DNA of 64,000 bases from JAGVSR01 sp963750715 (lineage in GTDB: Bacteria; Pseudomonadota; Alphaproteobacteria; Rhizobiales; Hyphomicrobiaceae): positions 338,437-402,436 of the forward strand of contig CAVVRP010000016.1 in the NCBI GenBank assembly GCA_963750715.1, written 5' to 3'. A program made the position numbers and the translations under genes. The notes below the pieces were generated by a model that worked only from the letters and a program-made list of their open reading frames with translations, did no database searches and was not told the DNA's origin. Every line of letters begins with the position of its first letter. Position 1 is the first letter of the stretch. Below are positions 8,745 to 18,105 of the stretch, piece after piece.

Positions 8745-9308
8745 CTACTTCGGCGCGCGCTTGGCCAGTATCCGCTGAAGGGTGCGCCGGTGCATCGAGA
8801 GGCGCCGCGCGGTTTCTGAAACATTGCGATTGCAAAGCTCGTAGACACGCTGGATGTGCTCCCAGCGGACGCGATCCGCCGACATCGGATTTTCCGGCGG
8901 GGGGGCTTTGGTGTTGGCCGGCGCGAGCAGAGCATCGGTGACGTCGTCGGCGTCTGCGGGCTTCGCGAGATAGTCCACGGCGCCGAGCTTCACCGCCGAC
9001 ACGGCGGTGGCGATGTTGCCATACCCCGTGAGCACGATGATGCGGGCATCGGCGCGCACCCGTGTCAGCTCCGCTATGACGTCGAGGCCGTTACCGTCCT
9101 CCAGCCGCATATCGACAACGGCGAACGCCGGTGGCTTTTGCCGGATGAGGTCGATGCCTTCGGCCACCGAGGCGGCACTACGTACATCGAAACCGCGAAG
9201 CTCCATGGCGCGCGCAAGCCGTTGCAGGAATGCCCGGTCGTCATCGACGATGATGAGTGTGTGGTCTTCCGGCAGCTCGTCCTGCTTGAATGAAAGATCT
9301 TCTGTCAC
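8745..9308 (-). CDS. regA: RegA/PrrA/ActR redox response regulator
   Basis: This is the response regulator of the global redox system that controls respiration and related pathways in alphaproteobacteria. I chose GTG at 9308 (VTEDLSFKQDELPEDHTLII), with GGGAGAT six bases upstream, giving 187 residues. The receiver domain shows VDDDRAFL, the phosphoacceptor Asp in VVDMRLEDG, and Lys in LAKPADADD. A short linker with a proline run (KAPPPENP) leads to the Fis-type helix-turn-helix RVYELCNRNVSETARRLSMH then RRTLQRIL, diagnostic of the RegA group. The sensor kinase lies 92 bp upstream on the same strand. Confidence 0.95.
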   Translation of the reverse strand: MTEDLSFKQDELPEDHTLIIVDDDRAFLQRLARAMELRGFDVRSAASVAEGIDLIRQKPPAFAVVDMRLEDGNGLDVIAELTRVRADARIIVLTGYGNIATAVSAVKLGAVDYLAKPADADDVTDALLAPANTKAPPPENPMSADRVRWEHIQRVYELCNRNVSETARRLSMHRRTLQRILAKRAPK

Positions 9309-9400
9309 ATTATATCTCCCCTGCGACAAACTATACCGCCGGGTGGTGGTTCGCCAAGCCCTTCCAGGGGTTGCAGATGGGTTTGTGCCCCAGTTGGTGG

Positions 9401-10768
9401 TTAACGGTTGGCACCGCTCTGCGGCTGCTGGAAGGCGCTGCGGGGCCAATCGATGCGAACGATCGCGCCGCGGCTGGGAGACGGGCGATTTTGCAGCGTC
9501 AGGATTGCGCCGGAACGATCCAGAAGTGTTTTGGCGATGAAGAACCCAAGGCCAAGTCCTGATGCCTCGCCGGATTTCTTCTTGCTCCCGGCGGGCCTCG
9601 TCGTCACATACGGCTCACCGAGGCTGTCGATCAGCTCGGGATCGAAGCCGGGACCGTCGTCGGCAATCGTGATAACGACGGTGTTGTTGTCCCACGTGAC
9701 GGTGGCATCGACCCGGCTCCTGGCGAAATCGACCGCATTCTCGATAATGTTGCCGAGCCCGTAGATAATACCGGGCCGGCGAACGCCCACCGGCGAACGC
9801 AGGCCGGCGCCTTCCGCGCCTGCCGTCGGAAATGCTGAGATTATGATTTCAACCGGACCATTGCGATGGGCGGCGGCGGCCTCGATGACCAGCTCTTCAG
9901 CCGACAAGCTCTCATAGAGCGGGTCGTGCTCGGCCGGTTCGCGTGTGAGCTTTTGTAGGATGTCGCGGCAGCGCAGGGCCTGCGTTCGAAGCAGCGTAAT
10001 GTCGTCCTTCAATGGATTTAAATCATCGAACTGCCGTTCCAGTTCCTTCGTCACGAGCGCAATTGTGGAAAGCGGCGTGCCGAGTTCGTGCGCGGCGGCG
10101 GCGGCAAGGCCGTCGAGTGCATGCAGCTTCTGCTCGCGCGCCAGCACGTGCTCTGTCGCGGCGAGCGCCGCCGACATCTGCCGCCCTTCCTTGGTCAGAC
10201 GCCAGGCATAAAGGGCGAGAAAGGTGACCGAGGCCAGAACAGCGGCCATCATGCCGGCCGCATAGAGAAAGGGTTGCTGGAACTGCGATCCTTCATACCA
10301 GGGCAAGGGCAAGGCACGTAATGTGATGAACACAGCCGATATCATGGCCAGCGCACCAAGCGCGATCGTATTGCCGAGCGGCAAGCTGGCGGCTGACACC
10401 GTAACAGGGGCGACGATCAGCATCGTGAACGGATTTGCGATGCCGCCGGTGAGATAGAGGAGCGCCACGAGTTGCAAGATGTCGTAGGCGAGCATGGCTG
10501 TGGCAAAGCCAACCGACAGCCGATGGCGTGCCGGATAGCGGATCGAAAGATAGACGTTGAGCCATGCCGACAAGGCAATAATGAACAGACACGGGCCGAC
10601 GGGCATCGGGAAGCCAAGTCCGAGCGCCACGAAACCGACAGCCGCAAGCTGGCCGAGCACCGCCAGCCAGCGCAGCCGCACAATGGTTTGCAGCCGCAGC
10701 CGGCTGTCGCCTTCCGCGATCACCCGATACTTTTCTATGGCGTCTTGGGTCGTGCGCACTGGAACCAT
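9401..10768 (-). CDS. regB: RegB/PrrB/ActS redox sensor histidine kinase
   Basis: The 455-residue membrane sensor kinase has six hydrophobic segments in the first ~200 residues, including the conserved GGIANPF loop linked to quinone sensing. The H-box AAAAHELGTPLSTIALV carries the phosphorylated His. A cysteine in QALRCRDILQKL lies where the redox-active Cys of RegB is found in Rhodobacter (position inferred, not aligned). The N-box reads NIIENAVDFA and the G-boxes DDGPGF and GLGLGFFIAK. It probably forms an operon with regA. The 190-bp gap to divergent senC should hold both promoters. Confidence 0.95.
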   Translation of the reverse strand: MVPVRTTQDAIEKYRVIAEGDSRLRLQTIVRLRWLAVLGQLAAVGFVALGLGFPMPVGPCLFIIALSAWLNVYLSIRYPARHRLSVGFATAMLAYDILQLVALLYLTGGIANPFTMLIVAPVTVSAASLPLGNTIALGALAMISAVFITLRALPLPWYEGSQFQQPFLYAAGMMAAVLASVTFLALYAWRLTKEGRQMSAALAATEHVLAREQKLHALDGLAAAAAHELGTPLSTIALVTKELERQFDDLNPLKDDITLLRTQALRCRDILQKLTREPAEHDPLYESLSAEELVIEAAAAHRNGPVEIIISAFPTAGAEGAGLRSPVGVRRPGIIYGLGNIIENAVDFARSRVDATVTWDNNTVVITIADDGPGFDPELIDSLGEPYVTTRPAGSKKKSGEASGLGLGFFIAKTLLDRSGAILTLQNRPSPSRGAIVRIDWPRSAFQQPQSGANR

Positions 10769-10959
10769 GGGAGACCCGCGAGGTTAACGCCACTTCCGGC
10801 GTCTCTTGGGGCTTGTGCTCCATGTGCAGCACGCGGTCAAGATTTCGACAAGCCAATCACGACTTGCCTATTTGCGGGGAGCGCTTCGACAGTGTATGGC
10901 CGCTTCGACCCGGTGAAGCCAAGTTCCAAACCTGCGGTCTGAAACGTGAGGTGATCCAT

Positions 10960-11568
10960 ATGCGTCGGCGTCTTGCCTTGTTCGTGGTTGCCGGATTTGC
11001 GGCCGGCGCCGTTGTTGCCTACGGGTTGCGCCCAAGGGAGCAAGCCCCGGCCTCACCGGGCCCGGCGCAGGAAACGACCGGACAGGCGCTCATCGGCGGG
11101 CCGTTCAGTCTTGTCGACCACACCGGCCGGCGCGTCTCCGAGAAGGATTTCCTCGGTAAGCCGCTGCTTGTCTACTTCGGCTTTACCAACTGTCCCGACA
11201 TCTGCCCATCGGGGCTTCAGGTGATCTCTGCAGCCCTCGACAAACTGGGTGACAAGGCTGACCGCGTTTCTGCCATCTTCGTCACGCTCGATCCCGAACG
11301 CGACACCACACAGAAGCTGGCCGAGTACATGAAAAGCTTCTCTCCGCGTGTCTTGGCATTGACGGGTTCGCCGGACGAAGTGCAGGCCGTCGTGAAGGCC
11401 TATCGTGTCTATGCCCGCAAGGCGCCCGACCCCGCCAACCCCGCGAACTACAGTATCGATCACAGCTCCTTCATGTATCTCATGGATGCGAAGGGAAAAT
11501 TTAGCCGGCACCTGCCACATACAACTACGCCGGAAGTGATCGCGGCCGCGATCACAAAACTTCTGTAA
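10960..11568 (+). CDS. senC: SCO1/SenC copper chaperone
   Basis: This membrane-anchored periplasmic thioredoxin-fold protein delivers copper to cytochrome c oxidase. ATG at 10960 has GAGGTGAT upstream and gives 202 residues. Residues 1-24 are a signal anchor (LALFVVAGFAAGAVVAYGL). The copper site is complete: the two Cys in TNCPDICPSG and the His in SIDHSSFMYLMD. It lies next to regB as in other alphaproteobacteria, where SenC/PrrC is functionally tied to the Reg system and terminal oxidase assembly. Confidence 0.95.
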   Translation: MRRRLALFVVAGFAAGAVVAYGLRPREQAPASPGPAQETTGQALIGGPFSLVDHTGRRVSEKDFLGKPLLVYFGFTNCPDICPSGLQVISAALDKLGDKADRVSAIFVTLDPERDTTQKLAEYMKSFSPRVLALTGSPDEVQAVVKAYRVYARKAPDPANPANYSIDHSSFMYLMDAKGKFSRHLPHTTTPEVIAAAITKLL

Positions 11569-11662
11569 CTGACGCATGCAGTTCAATAAGCGCGCGAATC
11601 AGTCCAGATTCGGCATGTATCAAGCGTGACATAGTGCAGCAAACCGGGGGGGGGAATGCCGC

Positions 11663-13138
11663 ATGCTCTATCACTGGTACGAGATGGCTCACGCCGCAGT
11701 GAGCCCCGTGCGTGTCGTGGCCGACGGCTTCCGCATGTTTTTCGAAAATCCATTCAATCCGATGACCCATACGCCCGCCGGGCGGCATGCCGCCGCCGCG
11801 TGCCAGGTCTTCGAGCGCACGACACGGCGCTACGACAAGCCGTCGTTCGGCATTACCGAAGGTCACAATGCGCAAGGCACCTTCACGGTGCATGAGAACG
11901 TAGTCTGGCAAAAGCCCTTTTGCCGGCTCATCCATTTCTCACGCTCGGTCTGCGAGGAAAAGCGCGCCAGCGATCCCCGCGTTCTGCTGGTCGCACCAAT
12001 GTCCGGACACTTCGCGACGCTGCTGCGCGGCACGGTCGAGGCGCTGCTGCCCGATCACGAAGTCTTCATCACAGACTGGCAGGACGCCCGCGATGTGCCC
12101 CTCTCGCTCGGCCGTTTCGATCTCGACGACTACATCGACTACGTTCGGGACATGCTCACTCATCTCGGCGGTGACGCGCATGTCTTCGCGGTATGCCAAC
12201 CGTCCGTGCCCGTGCTGGCCGCAGTTGCACTGATGGAGGCCGACGGCGATCCAAACGTTCCGCGCAGCATGATACTCGCCGGCGGCCCGATCGATACGCG
12301 CGTCAGCCCGACCGAGGTCAATCGCATCGCGGAGCGGCGCGGGCTGTCGTGGTTCCGCAGCAACACCATCACCTTACTGCCATGGAATTGCATTGGTGCG
12401 GGGCGACGGATCTATCCCGGATTTCTGCAACTAACCGGCTTCATGGCCATGAATGCGAATCGCCATGCCCGGGCGCACAAGGATCTGTTCCTCCACCTCG
12501 TGCACGGCGACGGTGATTCAGCCCAGCGCCACCGCGAGTTCTATGACGAGTATCTAGCCGTCATGGACCTTACCGCCGAGTTCTTCCTTCAGACCGTGGA
12601 GACGGTTTTCCTGCGCCATGCGCTATCACGTGGCGAGATGCGCCACCGCGGCAGGCTCATCGAGCCTTCGGCCATCCGCCGCGTCGCCCTGATGACTGTA
12701 GAAGGCGAAAAGGACGATATCACGGGACTTGGACAATGTGCCGCCGCGCACACGCTGTGCGAAAGCATTCCGCTGCGCCGCAAGAGCCACTTCGAATGCA
12801 AGGGCGTCGGCCATTATGGCGTCTTCAATGGCTCGCGCTTTCGCAACGAAATCGCGCCGCGCATCACTGCATTCATGCGCGAAAACGATCCGGAACGCGC
12901 AACGACCGCACGAAAGCAAAGCGACGCCACGGGTGACGAGTACGTCCGCCCCTTCTTTCGCGAGTTCACATCGCTCGCCTTCACTTTCGCGGCAGCCAAC
13001 GACTCAGGCGACGTCAAGCATGCTACTCCGATCGCTCCGACGCACGCGTCACGTCCGCAGTCGGCACCGTTTCAACTTTTTGCCATAGCCGGCCGTATGA
13101 TGATCGACGGCATGTTTCGAATGCACGGCATACGCTAA
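11663..13138 (+). CDS. phaZ: Intracellular polyhydroxyalkanoate depolymerase
   Basis: This cytosolic enzyme mobilises PHB granules. The 491-residue protein begins MLYHWYEMAHAAVSPVRVVA, typical of PhaZ. The nucleophile region reads FAVCQPSVPVLAA, so the catalytic residue is a cysteine (about residue 178), as in the intracellular Ralstonia-type enzymes rather than the serine lipase box. The acid/base residues are likely Asp in EGEKDDI and His in VGHYGVFNGSRF. The enzyme domain ends near residue 410; a further ~75-residue tail (from about ENDPERATTARKQ) is not usual and ends in an amphipathic FQLFAIAGRMMIDGMF. There is a G-rich ribosome-binding site upstream. Confidence 0.93.
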   Translation: MLYHWYEMAHAAVSPVRVVADGFRMFFENPFNPMTHTPAGRHAAAACQVFERTTRRYDKPSFGITEGHNAQGTFTVHENVVWQKPFCRLIHFSRSVCEEKRASDPRVLLVAPMSGHFATLLRGTVEALLPDHEVFITDWQDARDVPLSLGRFDLDDYIDYVRDMLTHLGGDAHVFAVCQPSVPVLAAVALMEADGDPNVPRSMILAGGPIDTRVSPTEVNRIAERRGLSWFRSNTITLLPWNCIGAGRRIYPGFLQLTGFMAMNANRHARAHKDLFLHLVHGDGDSAQRHREFYDEYLAVMDLTAEFFLQTVETVFLRHALSRGEMRHRGRLIEPSAIRRVALMTVEGEKDDITGLGQCAAAHTLCESIPLRRKSHFECKGVGHYGVFNGSRFRNEIAPRITAFMRENDPERATTARKQSDATGDEYVRPFFREFTSLAFTFAAANDSGDVKHATPIAPTHASRPQSAPFQLFAIAGRMMIDGMFRMHGIR

Positions 13139-13413
13139 ACTCGCATACTCACTTCAACAGATTGTCAATCGTCTGCGCCGCACAATGGGGCGCAGTTGCC
13201 ACAGTCGAGCCCCATGCGCGGGTCACGCTCGTTTTCGTGCTAGAGATGAATGTAGCATAGTTGCTAGCAATGTGACGTGCTTCGTGCGCGTCGACCGCGC
13301 CTAGTGTGCCGGGCGGACAGCGGGGAACAGCCTTCGACAGAGCTTACCGAGGTTGCGCGCATTCGCGCTAAAATCGATTAGAAGACTATTTTAGGCAGTT
13401 GGGGTTCAGCGAG

Positions 13414-14163
13414 ATGCGGCAATCGAAAGTTCCAGTATCCGCGACACTCGGTAATTCGAGCCTCAATAATATCGGAGCGCCCGTCGAAGTTCGACGTCAT
13501 CCCGGTGCGCGCCGTCTCACCTTGCGCGTCAGCCGCACGCGCCGTGCGGTGATCGTCACTCTTCCTGTGCAGTGCGATCTCGACGAGGCAGGATACTTTC
13601 TGAACCGCAACATCGACTGGGTGCGCGAGCGTCTCGACAGCTTGCCCGCGCCGGTGCCGTTCTGCAATGGCGTATTCATTCCTTTGCGCGGCGAAGCCCA
13701 TCGGCTCCGTTTCGCTGGACGGTGCCGTGACCGCGCGCCCGTTACCCGTCATGGCATTGGCGAGTATCCAAGCCTTGAGATCGCGGGTGAGTTTGAACAC
13801 GCGCCACGCCGCCTACTCGACTGGCTCGGCAAGGAGGCGCGCAGCGATCTCGACGGCCGCGTTGCCTGGCATGCATCTAACCTCGGCTTGACGTTTCGAC
13901 GCATTGCCGTTCGGGATCAAGCCAGCCGATGGGGTTCATGCTCAACGACGGGCGTGCTGTCCTTCTCATGGCGTCTTATCCTGGCGCCGCCGCACATCCT
14001 CGACTATGTCGCGGCCCATGAAGTCGCGCATCTGAAGGAGATGAACCACGGGCCGCGCTTCTGGTCCCTTGTTCGACGAACGTGTCCCGGCATGGACGAG
14101 GCGAAGCGCTGGCTGCAGGTCTACGGCATGGACCTTCACCGGTACGGCGTTCAAGTGAGGTAG
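13414..14163 (+). CDS. YgjP/DUF45-type (M48-like) zinc metallopeptidase
   Basis: The protein has 249 residues from ATG at 13414; a TTG 15 bp upstream is possible. The first third reads VEVRRHPGARRLTLRVSRTR, typical of the YgjP/DUF45 family. The C-terminal third has DQASRWGSCSTTGVLSFSWR and the zinc motif HEVAHLKEMNHGPRFW, in which two His and one later His bind zinc and Glu is catalytic. It is cytoplasmic, with no signal peptide. The family is widespread but its substrate is generally unknown. It converges with the PBP1A gene, 32 bp away. Confidence 0.85.
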   Translation: MRQSKVPVSATLGNSSLNNIGAPVEVRRHPGARRLTLRVSRTRRAVIVTLPVQCDLDEAGYFLNRNIDWVRERLDSLPAPVPFCNGVFIPLRGEAHRLRFAGRCRDRAPVTRHGIGEYPSLEIAGEFEHAPRRLLDWLGKEARSDLDGRVAWHASNLGLTFRRIAVRDQASRWGSCSTTGVLSFSWRLILAPPHILDYVAAHEVAHLKEMNHGPRFWSLVRRTCPGMDEAKRWLQVYGMDLHRYGVQVR

Positions 14164-14195
14164 TGATCCTCAATTCCGGCACTTCCGGCTGAACC

Positions 14196-16484
14196 TCAGT
14201 CCGTTGGCGGAACCCCCAGCGACATCATCCCCGCGGGCGGTCTTGGCGCGAAGCGAAGCGTGCCGTCTCCTGACGGTCTGGCGATATCGCCGGGTGCAAT
14301 TGCAGCAGCTCCGCTTTCCTTTATAGCTCTTGAGATGAAGTCGAGATTGATCGCTTCTTTGGGATAGGCCGGAGGCTTCAGCGGAGGCGGAGGACTGGCG
14401 GGGACCTTAATCAGATCCTCTGGGGCCCGCTCGCCTTCGAACACCTTGCCGCCGAATGAACGCCTGGAGAACTGCCGCCCCGTCTGCCACGTCAGAAGTT
14501 CGGATCTACCGGACGGCTCGTCGCCCGATGCGTCTGCCGTATCAGGCTCGTCCGCCGCGATACCGGGCCCGATACCCGGCAGATCAAGCGGCGGCTTGCC
14601 GGCATGGGCCGCGGTCATAACGCTGCGCCAAATGCGTGCCGGCAGATTGCCGCCCGTCACGCGCGCCATGGTGCTGCCGTTGTCGTTTCCGACCCAAACG
14701 CCGCCGATGAAGTTCGCCGTGTAGCCGACGAACCAGGCATCTCGAAACTCCTGGCTGGTGCCGGTCTTGCCGGCTGCGGGTCGATCGGCGAGCGCGGCAC
14801 GTCGACCGGTGCCGGTAAGCAGTGTCTCGGCGAGCATTCGGTTGAGGTTGCCGACGGCGTCAGGGGCCGCCAGTTGATTGGCGGACGGCGCAGGTCTTGC
14901 ATAGACGATGCGTCCCGAGCTCATGCGGACCCGCCGGATGATGTGCGGTTCGACGCCGCGCCCGCCGGTGGCAAACGTGCCGTAGGCGCCCGTCAACTCG
15001 AGGAGCGACACTTCCGAAGTGCCCAGCGCGAGGGACGGCTCTGCGCGCAGATCCGATGCGATGCCGAGCCGTTGGGCCAGCCCGATGACGCGCGCTGGAC
15101 CGACATCCAGGATCAGGCGCACGGCGACAGTATTGATCGATTGCGAAAGTGCCTGCCTCAGCGTCACGGCTCCAGCGTAGCGGCCGCTATCGTTGCGCGG
15201 AGCCCAGCCGCCGACGTTTAGCGGCAGATCATAAGCGACCGAATCGGGTGTGTAGCCCTTTTCGAGAGCGGCGAGGTAGACGAACGGCTTAAATGCCGAG
15301 CCCGGCTGCCGGCGCGCCTTGGTCGCGCGGTTGAACTGGCTTTCGGCGTAGGATTTGCCGCCGATCAGAGCGCGGATGCCGCCATCGGTATCGAGAAGCA
15401 CGAAGGCCGCTTGACCGGCATCGAGCGCAGCTCCGCTTTGTGCCAGCTCCCGCGTCACGGCGTCGGATGTAATCATCTGCATCTGCGGGTCGATGGTGGT
15501 GTCGACGATCAACTCGGCGTGGCCCGGACCCAGAAGCGGCGGCAAGCTTTCGAGCACGAAGTCGACGGCGTAATCGGACGATGAGCGGCCGGATGCGAGC
15601 CTGGCCGCGGAGAACTGCACCTTCTGCATACTGGCATCGCGCGCCTGCTCCGCCGTAATGAAGCTCGCGGCACACATTTTCGCCAGGACTGAGCGACCGC
15701 GGTTCAATGCCAGTGCGGGATTGGATGCCGGCGAGAACCGCGACGGAGCCTTGAGAAGCCCGGCGATTACGGCGGCCTCGGCGAGCGACAATTCACGGAC
15801 GGACTTGTCGAAGTAGCGCTGCGCGGCGGCCTCGATGCCGTAAGCTCCGCCTCCGAAATAGACCTGGTTCAAATAGAGTTCGAGGATCTCCGCCTTGGAC
15901 AGCCGCAGTTCGAGCCATAGCGCCAGCACGAACTCTTCCACCTTGCGCGCCATGGTGCGCTTCGGTGTCAGGAACAGGTTCTTAGCCAGCTGCTGGGTGA
16001 GCGTCGAACCACCTTGGGCAAAGCGTCCAGCGCGCATGTTTGCGAATGCCGCCCTCAGCAAACCGGACGGATCGACGCCGTAATGAGACCAGAAGCGGCG
16101 GTCTTCGGTGGCAACCACCGCATCCGTCATTATGCGCGGCACAAGTTCAAGCGGCATGTAGTCGTGCGCCGTGCCGCGTTCCGCGACCAGGGATCCGTCG
16201 CGGGCGAGGATACGGATGATCGGCGCGCGTTCGCGCTGACGCAATTCGAGCGGATCAGGAATGACGATCGTGTAGTAGACGAGAAGTGCGGTGACGGCGG
16301 TTGCCGCCAGTCCCAACGACGACGCCGACGCGATGACCAGCACGCGCCATTTCAATGGCAGGCCGCTAAATGCCTTGCGGGCCGGCGCGACAGCGCGCGC
16401 GGCCTTGGCCGCAACGGCCCCCAACTTGGCCGCCGCAACGCGTCGTCGCGCCCCGCCCGCGCCAGACCGATTTTTACGACCCAT
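14196..16484 (-). CDS. Class A penicillin-binding protein (PBP1A family)
   Basis: This bifunctional peptidoglycan glycosyltransferase and transpeptidase is anchored in the inner membrane. I chose ATG at 16484 (MGRKNRSGAG), giving 762 residues; the frame continues upstream for 20 codons. A basic cytoplasmic arm (1-45) and one membrane helix (about 47-72) precede the transglycosylase domain with EDRRFWSHYGVDPSGLLRA and GGSTLTQQLAKNLFL. The transpeptidase has SAFK (SxxK nucleophile), SIN (SxN) and KTGTS. A low-complexity proline-rich tail ends the protein. All active-site motifs are intact. Confidence 0.95.
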   Translation of the reverse strand: MGRKNRSGAGGARRRVAAAKLGAVAAKAARAVAPARKAFSGLPLKWRVLVIASASSLGLAATAVTALLVYYTIVIPDPLELRQRERAPIIRILARDGSLVAERGTAHDYMPLELVPRIMTDAVVATEDRRFWSHYGVDPSGLLRAAFANMRAGRFAQGGSTLTQQLAKNLFLTPKRTMARKVEEFVLALWLELRLSKAEILELYLNQVYFGGGAYGIEAAAQRYFDKSVRELSLAEAAVIAGLLKAPSRFSPASNPALALNRGRSVLAKMCAASFITAEQARDASMQKVQFSAARLASGRSSSDYAVDFVLESLPPLLGPGHAELIVDTTIDPQMQMITSDAVTRELAQSGAALDAGQAAFVLLDTDGGIRALIGGKSYAESQFNRATKARRQPGSAFKPFVYLAALEKGYTPDSVAYDLPLNVGGWAPRNDSGRYAGAVTLRQALSQSINTVAVRLILDVGPARVIGLAQRLGIASDLRAEPSLALGTSEVSLLELTGAYGTFATGGRGVEPHIIRRVRMSSGRIVYARPAPSANQLAAPDAVGNLNRMLAETLLTGTGRRAALADRPAAGKTGTSQEFRDAWFVGYTANFIGGVWVGNDNGSTMARVTGGNLPARIWRSVMTAAHAGKPPLDLPGIGPGIAADEPDTADASGDEPSGRSELLTWQTGRQFSRRSFGGKVFEGERAPEDLIKVPASPPPPLKPPAYPKEAINLDFISRAIKESGAAAIAPGDIARPSGDGTLRFAPRPPAGMMSLGVPPTD

Positions 16485-16612
16485 TCCAGAACGCCGCTGC
16501 TGGAGGCACCCCGATGCTTTCGCCCGGCAACAGCCCCACCCCACCGTTAAGATGTACTAGGACGATATCTAACGTCCGGTTAACCCTGGAACGAGCCCAA
16601 GGGCCGACAGCA

Positions 16613-16906
16613 TTACGAACGCCTGAACAAGGCAACTAACAGCCCCGCAATGAGGGCCAGCACGATCCGCGCCGCGATCGTGAAGAACATGAAGAGGAGT
16701 TGGCGCTCTTCAAGCAACAGCTCGACCCATATGTTGTATTTGGGATCAAGCCCCGTCCCCGTGATCACGGCCTTGAGGCTTCGCGCCCAGCCGAGCATCC
16801 GGGACAGCGACTCTGGTGAATAGTAGCCGACCAAGGCCAGCGCGAAGGCCCCAAGCACGAGCGACAGGAAAATGCTGCCGGTCGACAGCAACAGCCTCAA
16901 CATCAT
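16613..16906 (-). CDS. Small two-helix membrane protein
   Basis: The 97-residue protein has an N-terminal helix (LLLSTGSIFLSLVLGAFALA), a middle loop with YYSPESLSRML and LDPKYNIWVELLLEERQL, and a second helix (ARIVLALIAGLLVALFRRS). The composition is that of a real membrane protein and the flanks are free of other genes, but I do not recognise the family. It lies 128 bp upstream of pbp1A on the same strand. Confidence 0.6.
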   Translation of the reverse strand: MMLRLLLSTGSIFLSLVLGAFALALVGYYSPESLSRMLGWARSLKAVITGTGLDPKYNIWVELLLEERQLLFMFFTIAARIVLALIAGLLVALFRRS

Positions 16907-17102
16907 GATGGGGGACCCTCGATACCAGGTTGGCTCACGCCGGACCGTAGCACGCGACCTGCGCGGCGCAAGTTTGCGCTGTTTGAGCGGACATGTTCAC
17001 AAACCGTAGCGGGGACCGCTGGTTTGATCTGACGCAACCAGCCCCTTCATGAAGCGACCGATAATATTTTGATTGTTGATTTCCTGGAGGGGTTGCTGGG
17101 AC

Positions 17103-17912
17103 ATGTCCAATCGCCTCGTCGCAGGAATTCTGCAGGCACTCATTGCATCAGGAATTGCCGCCGCGCCGAGCCGAGCGCTGGCTGATCCGCTGGCTGACTG
17201 CGTGTCGCGCGTTGACCCGGCGGTTAGGCTGGATGCCTGCAGCCGCGTCATAGACGGTTCCTACCAATCCGGCGAAAAGGCCAAGGCGCTGGTCTGCGCG
17301 CCGCAGCACGGCTTGGCGCCGGAGCGGCGGAAGATGCAATCGCGGATTTCAGCGCGGCGATCAATCTCGAACCCGACGACGACGCCGCTTATGCAGGTCG
17401 GAGCCAGGCGCACCTCAGTCGCGCGAAATGCCGGTGCGATCGACGACTTCAGCCAGTCGATCCGACTGGCGCCGAAGTCAGCCTCTTACAATGCCCGGGG
17501 ACATGCGTATCTCGTCACCGGCAAGACGGACTTGGCTATAGCCGATTTCTCCGAGGCCATCCGGCTCGACCCAAAAAGCGCCAGCGCCTTCAACAACCGC
17601 GGGCTGGCGCAGACCAAAGCCGGCAACCCCGTAGCCGCCATCACCGATTACACGGCAGCCATAGCACTGAACCCGCGTTATGCGCTGGCTTACAATAACC
17701 GTGGCTATGCGCACGAGGCGAAGGGCGAAAAAGCCGAGGCGATCGCCGACTTCGATCGGGCGTTACAGATCGAACCGACGCTTGCCGGCGCCCGGGCGGG
17801 TTTGAAACGGCTCGGCGTCACGGCAGAATCAACGGCAAGTACGGATATGATGGTCGTGGACGGCCAGCACCTCGCAGAAAAAACTGCGCCTGGTGTCATG
17901 GGATCGGCATGA
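17103..17912 (+). pseudogene. Secreted TPR-repeat protein interrupted by two compensating frameshifts
   Basis: ATG at 17103 follows GGAGGGG and starts a signal peptide (LVAGILQALIASGIAAAPSR). TPR units follow: LAIADFSEAIRLDPKSASAF, AAITDYTAAIALNPRYALAY and AIADFDRALQIEPTLAG. Between about 17288 and 17435 the open frame loses TPR character, whereas the shifted frame reads AAEDAIADFSAAINLEPDDD, a perfect TPR unit. So one shift leaves the true frame and a second restores it. The open frame survives through the whole region, so a protein with ~48 garbled residues could still be made. Sequencing error is the other explanation. Function: protein-protein scaffold, probably periplasmic. Confidence 0.75.
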
Positions 17913-17918
17913 CGGGAA

Positions 17919-18100
17919 AATCCCAAGGCGCCGCCGTTCCGGCTGATCGCGACGCGCCACCCCATTCTCGCCCTGCGCGAGCCCCTGTCGCGCGGCATCG
18001 CCGCACCCCATGACGCGATGCCAAAGGTGTCGCTGCCCGCGACGCCGACGTCGACCGGATCATCGCCTACATCGACAACCTTGGTCAGTTGGCGCGCTAG
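17919..18100 (+). pseudogene. Remnant of a c-type cytochrome C-terminus
   Basis: Directly after the TPR gene one frame reads NPKAPPFRLIATRHPILALR, followed by the cytochrome-like AMPKVSLP. After one base is skipped near 18038 the next frame reads DADVDRIIAYIDNLGQLAR and a stop. The pattern F.LIA..HP..ALR...S...H..MP...L...DVD.IIAYI is the C-terminal part of small class I cytochromes c, with the Met ligand in AMP. No haem motif CxxCH is found upstream, so the N-terminus is gone, probably lost in the same event that damaged the TPR gene. Confidence 0.6.
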
Positions 18101-18105
18101 GAAAC

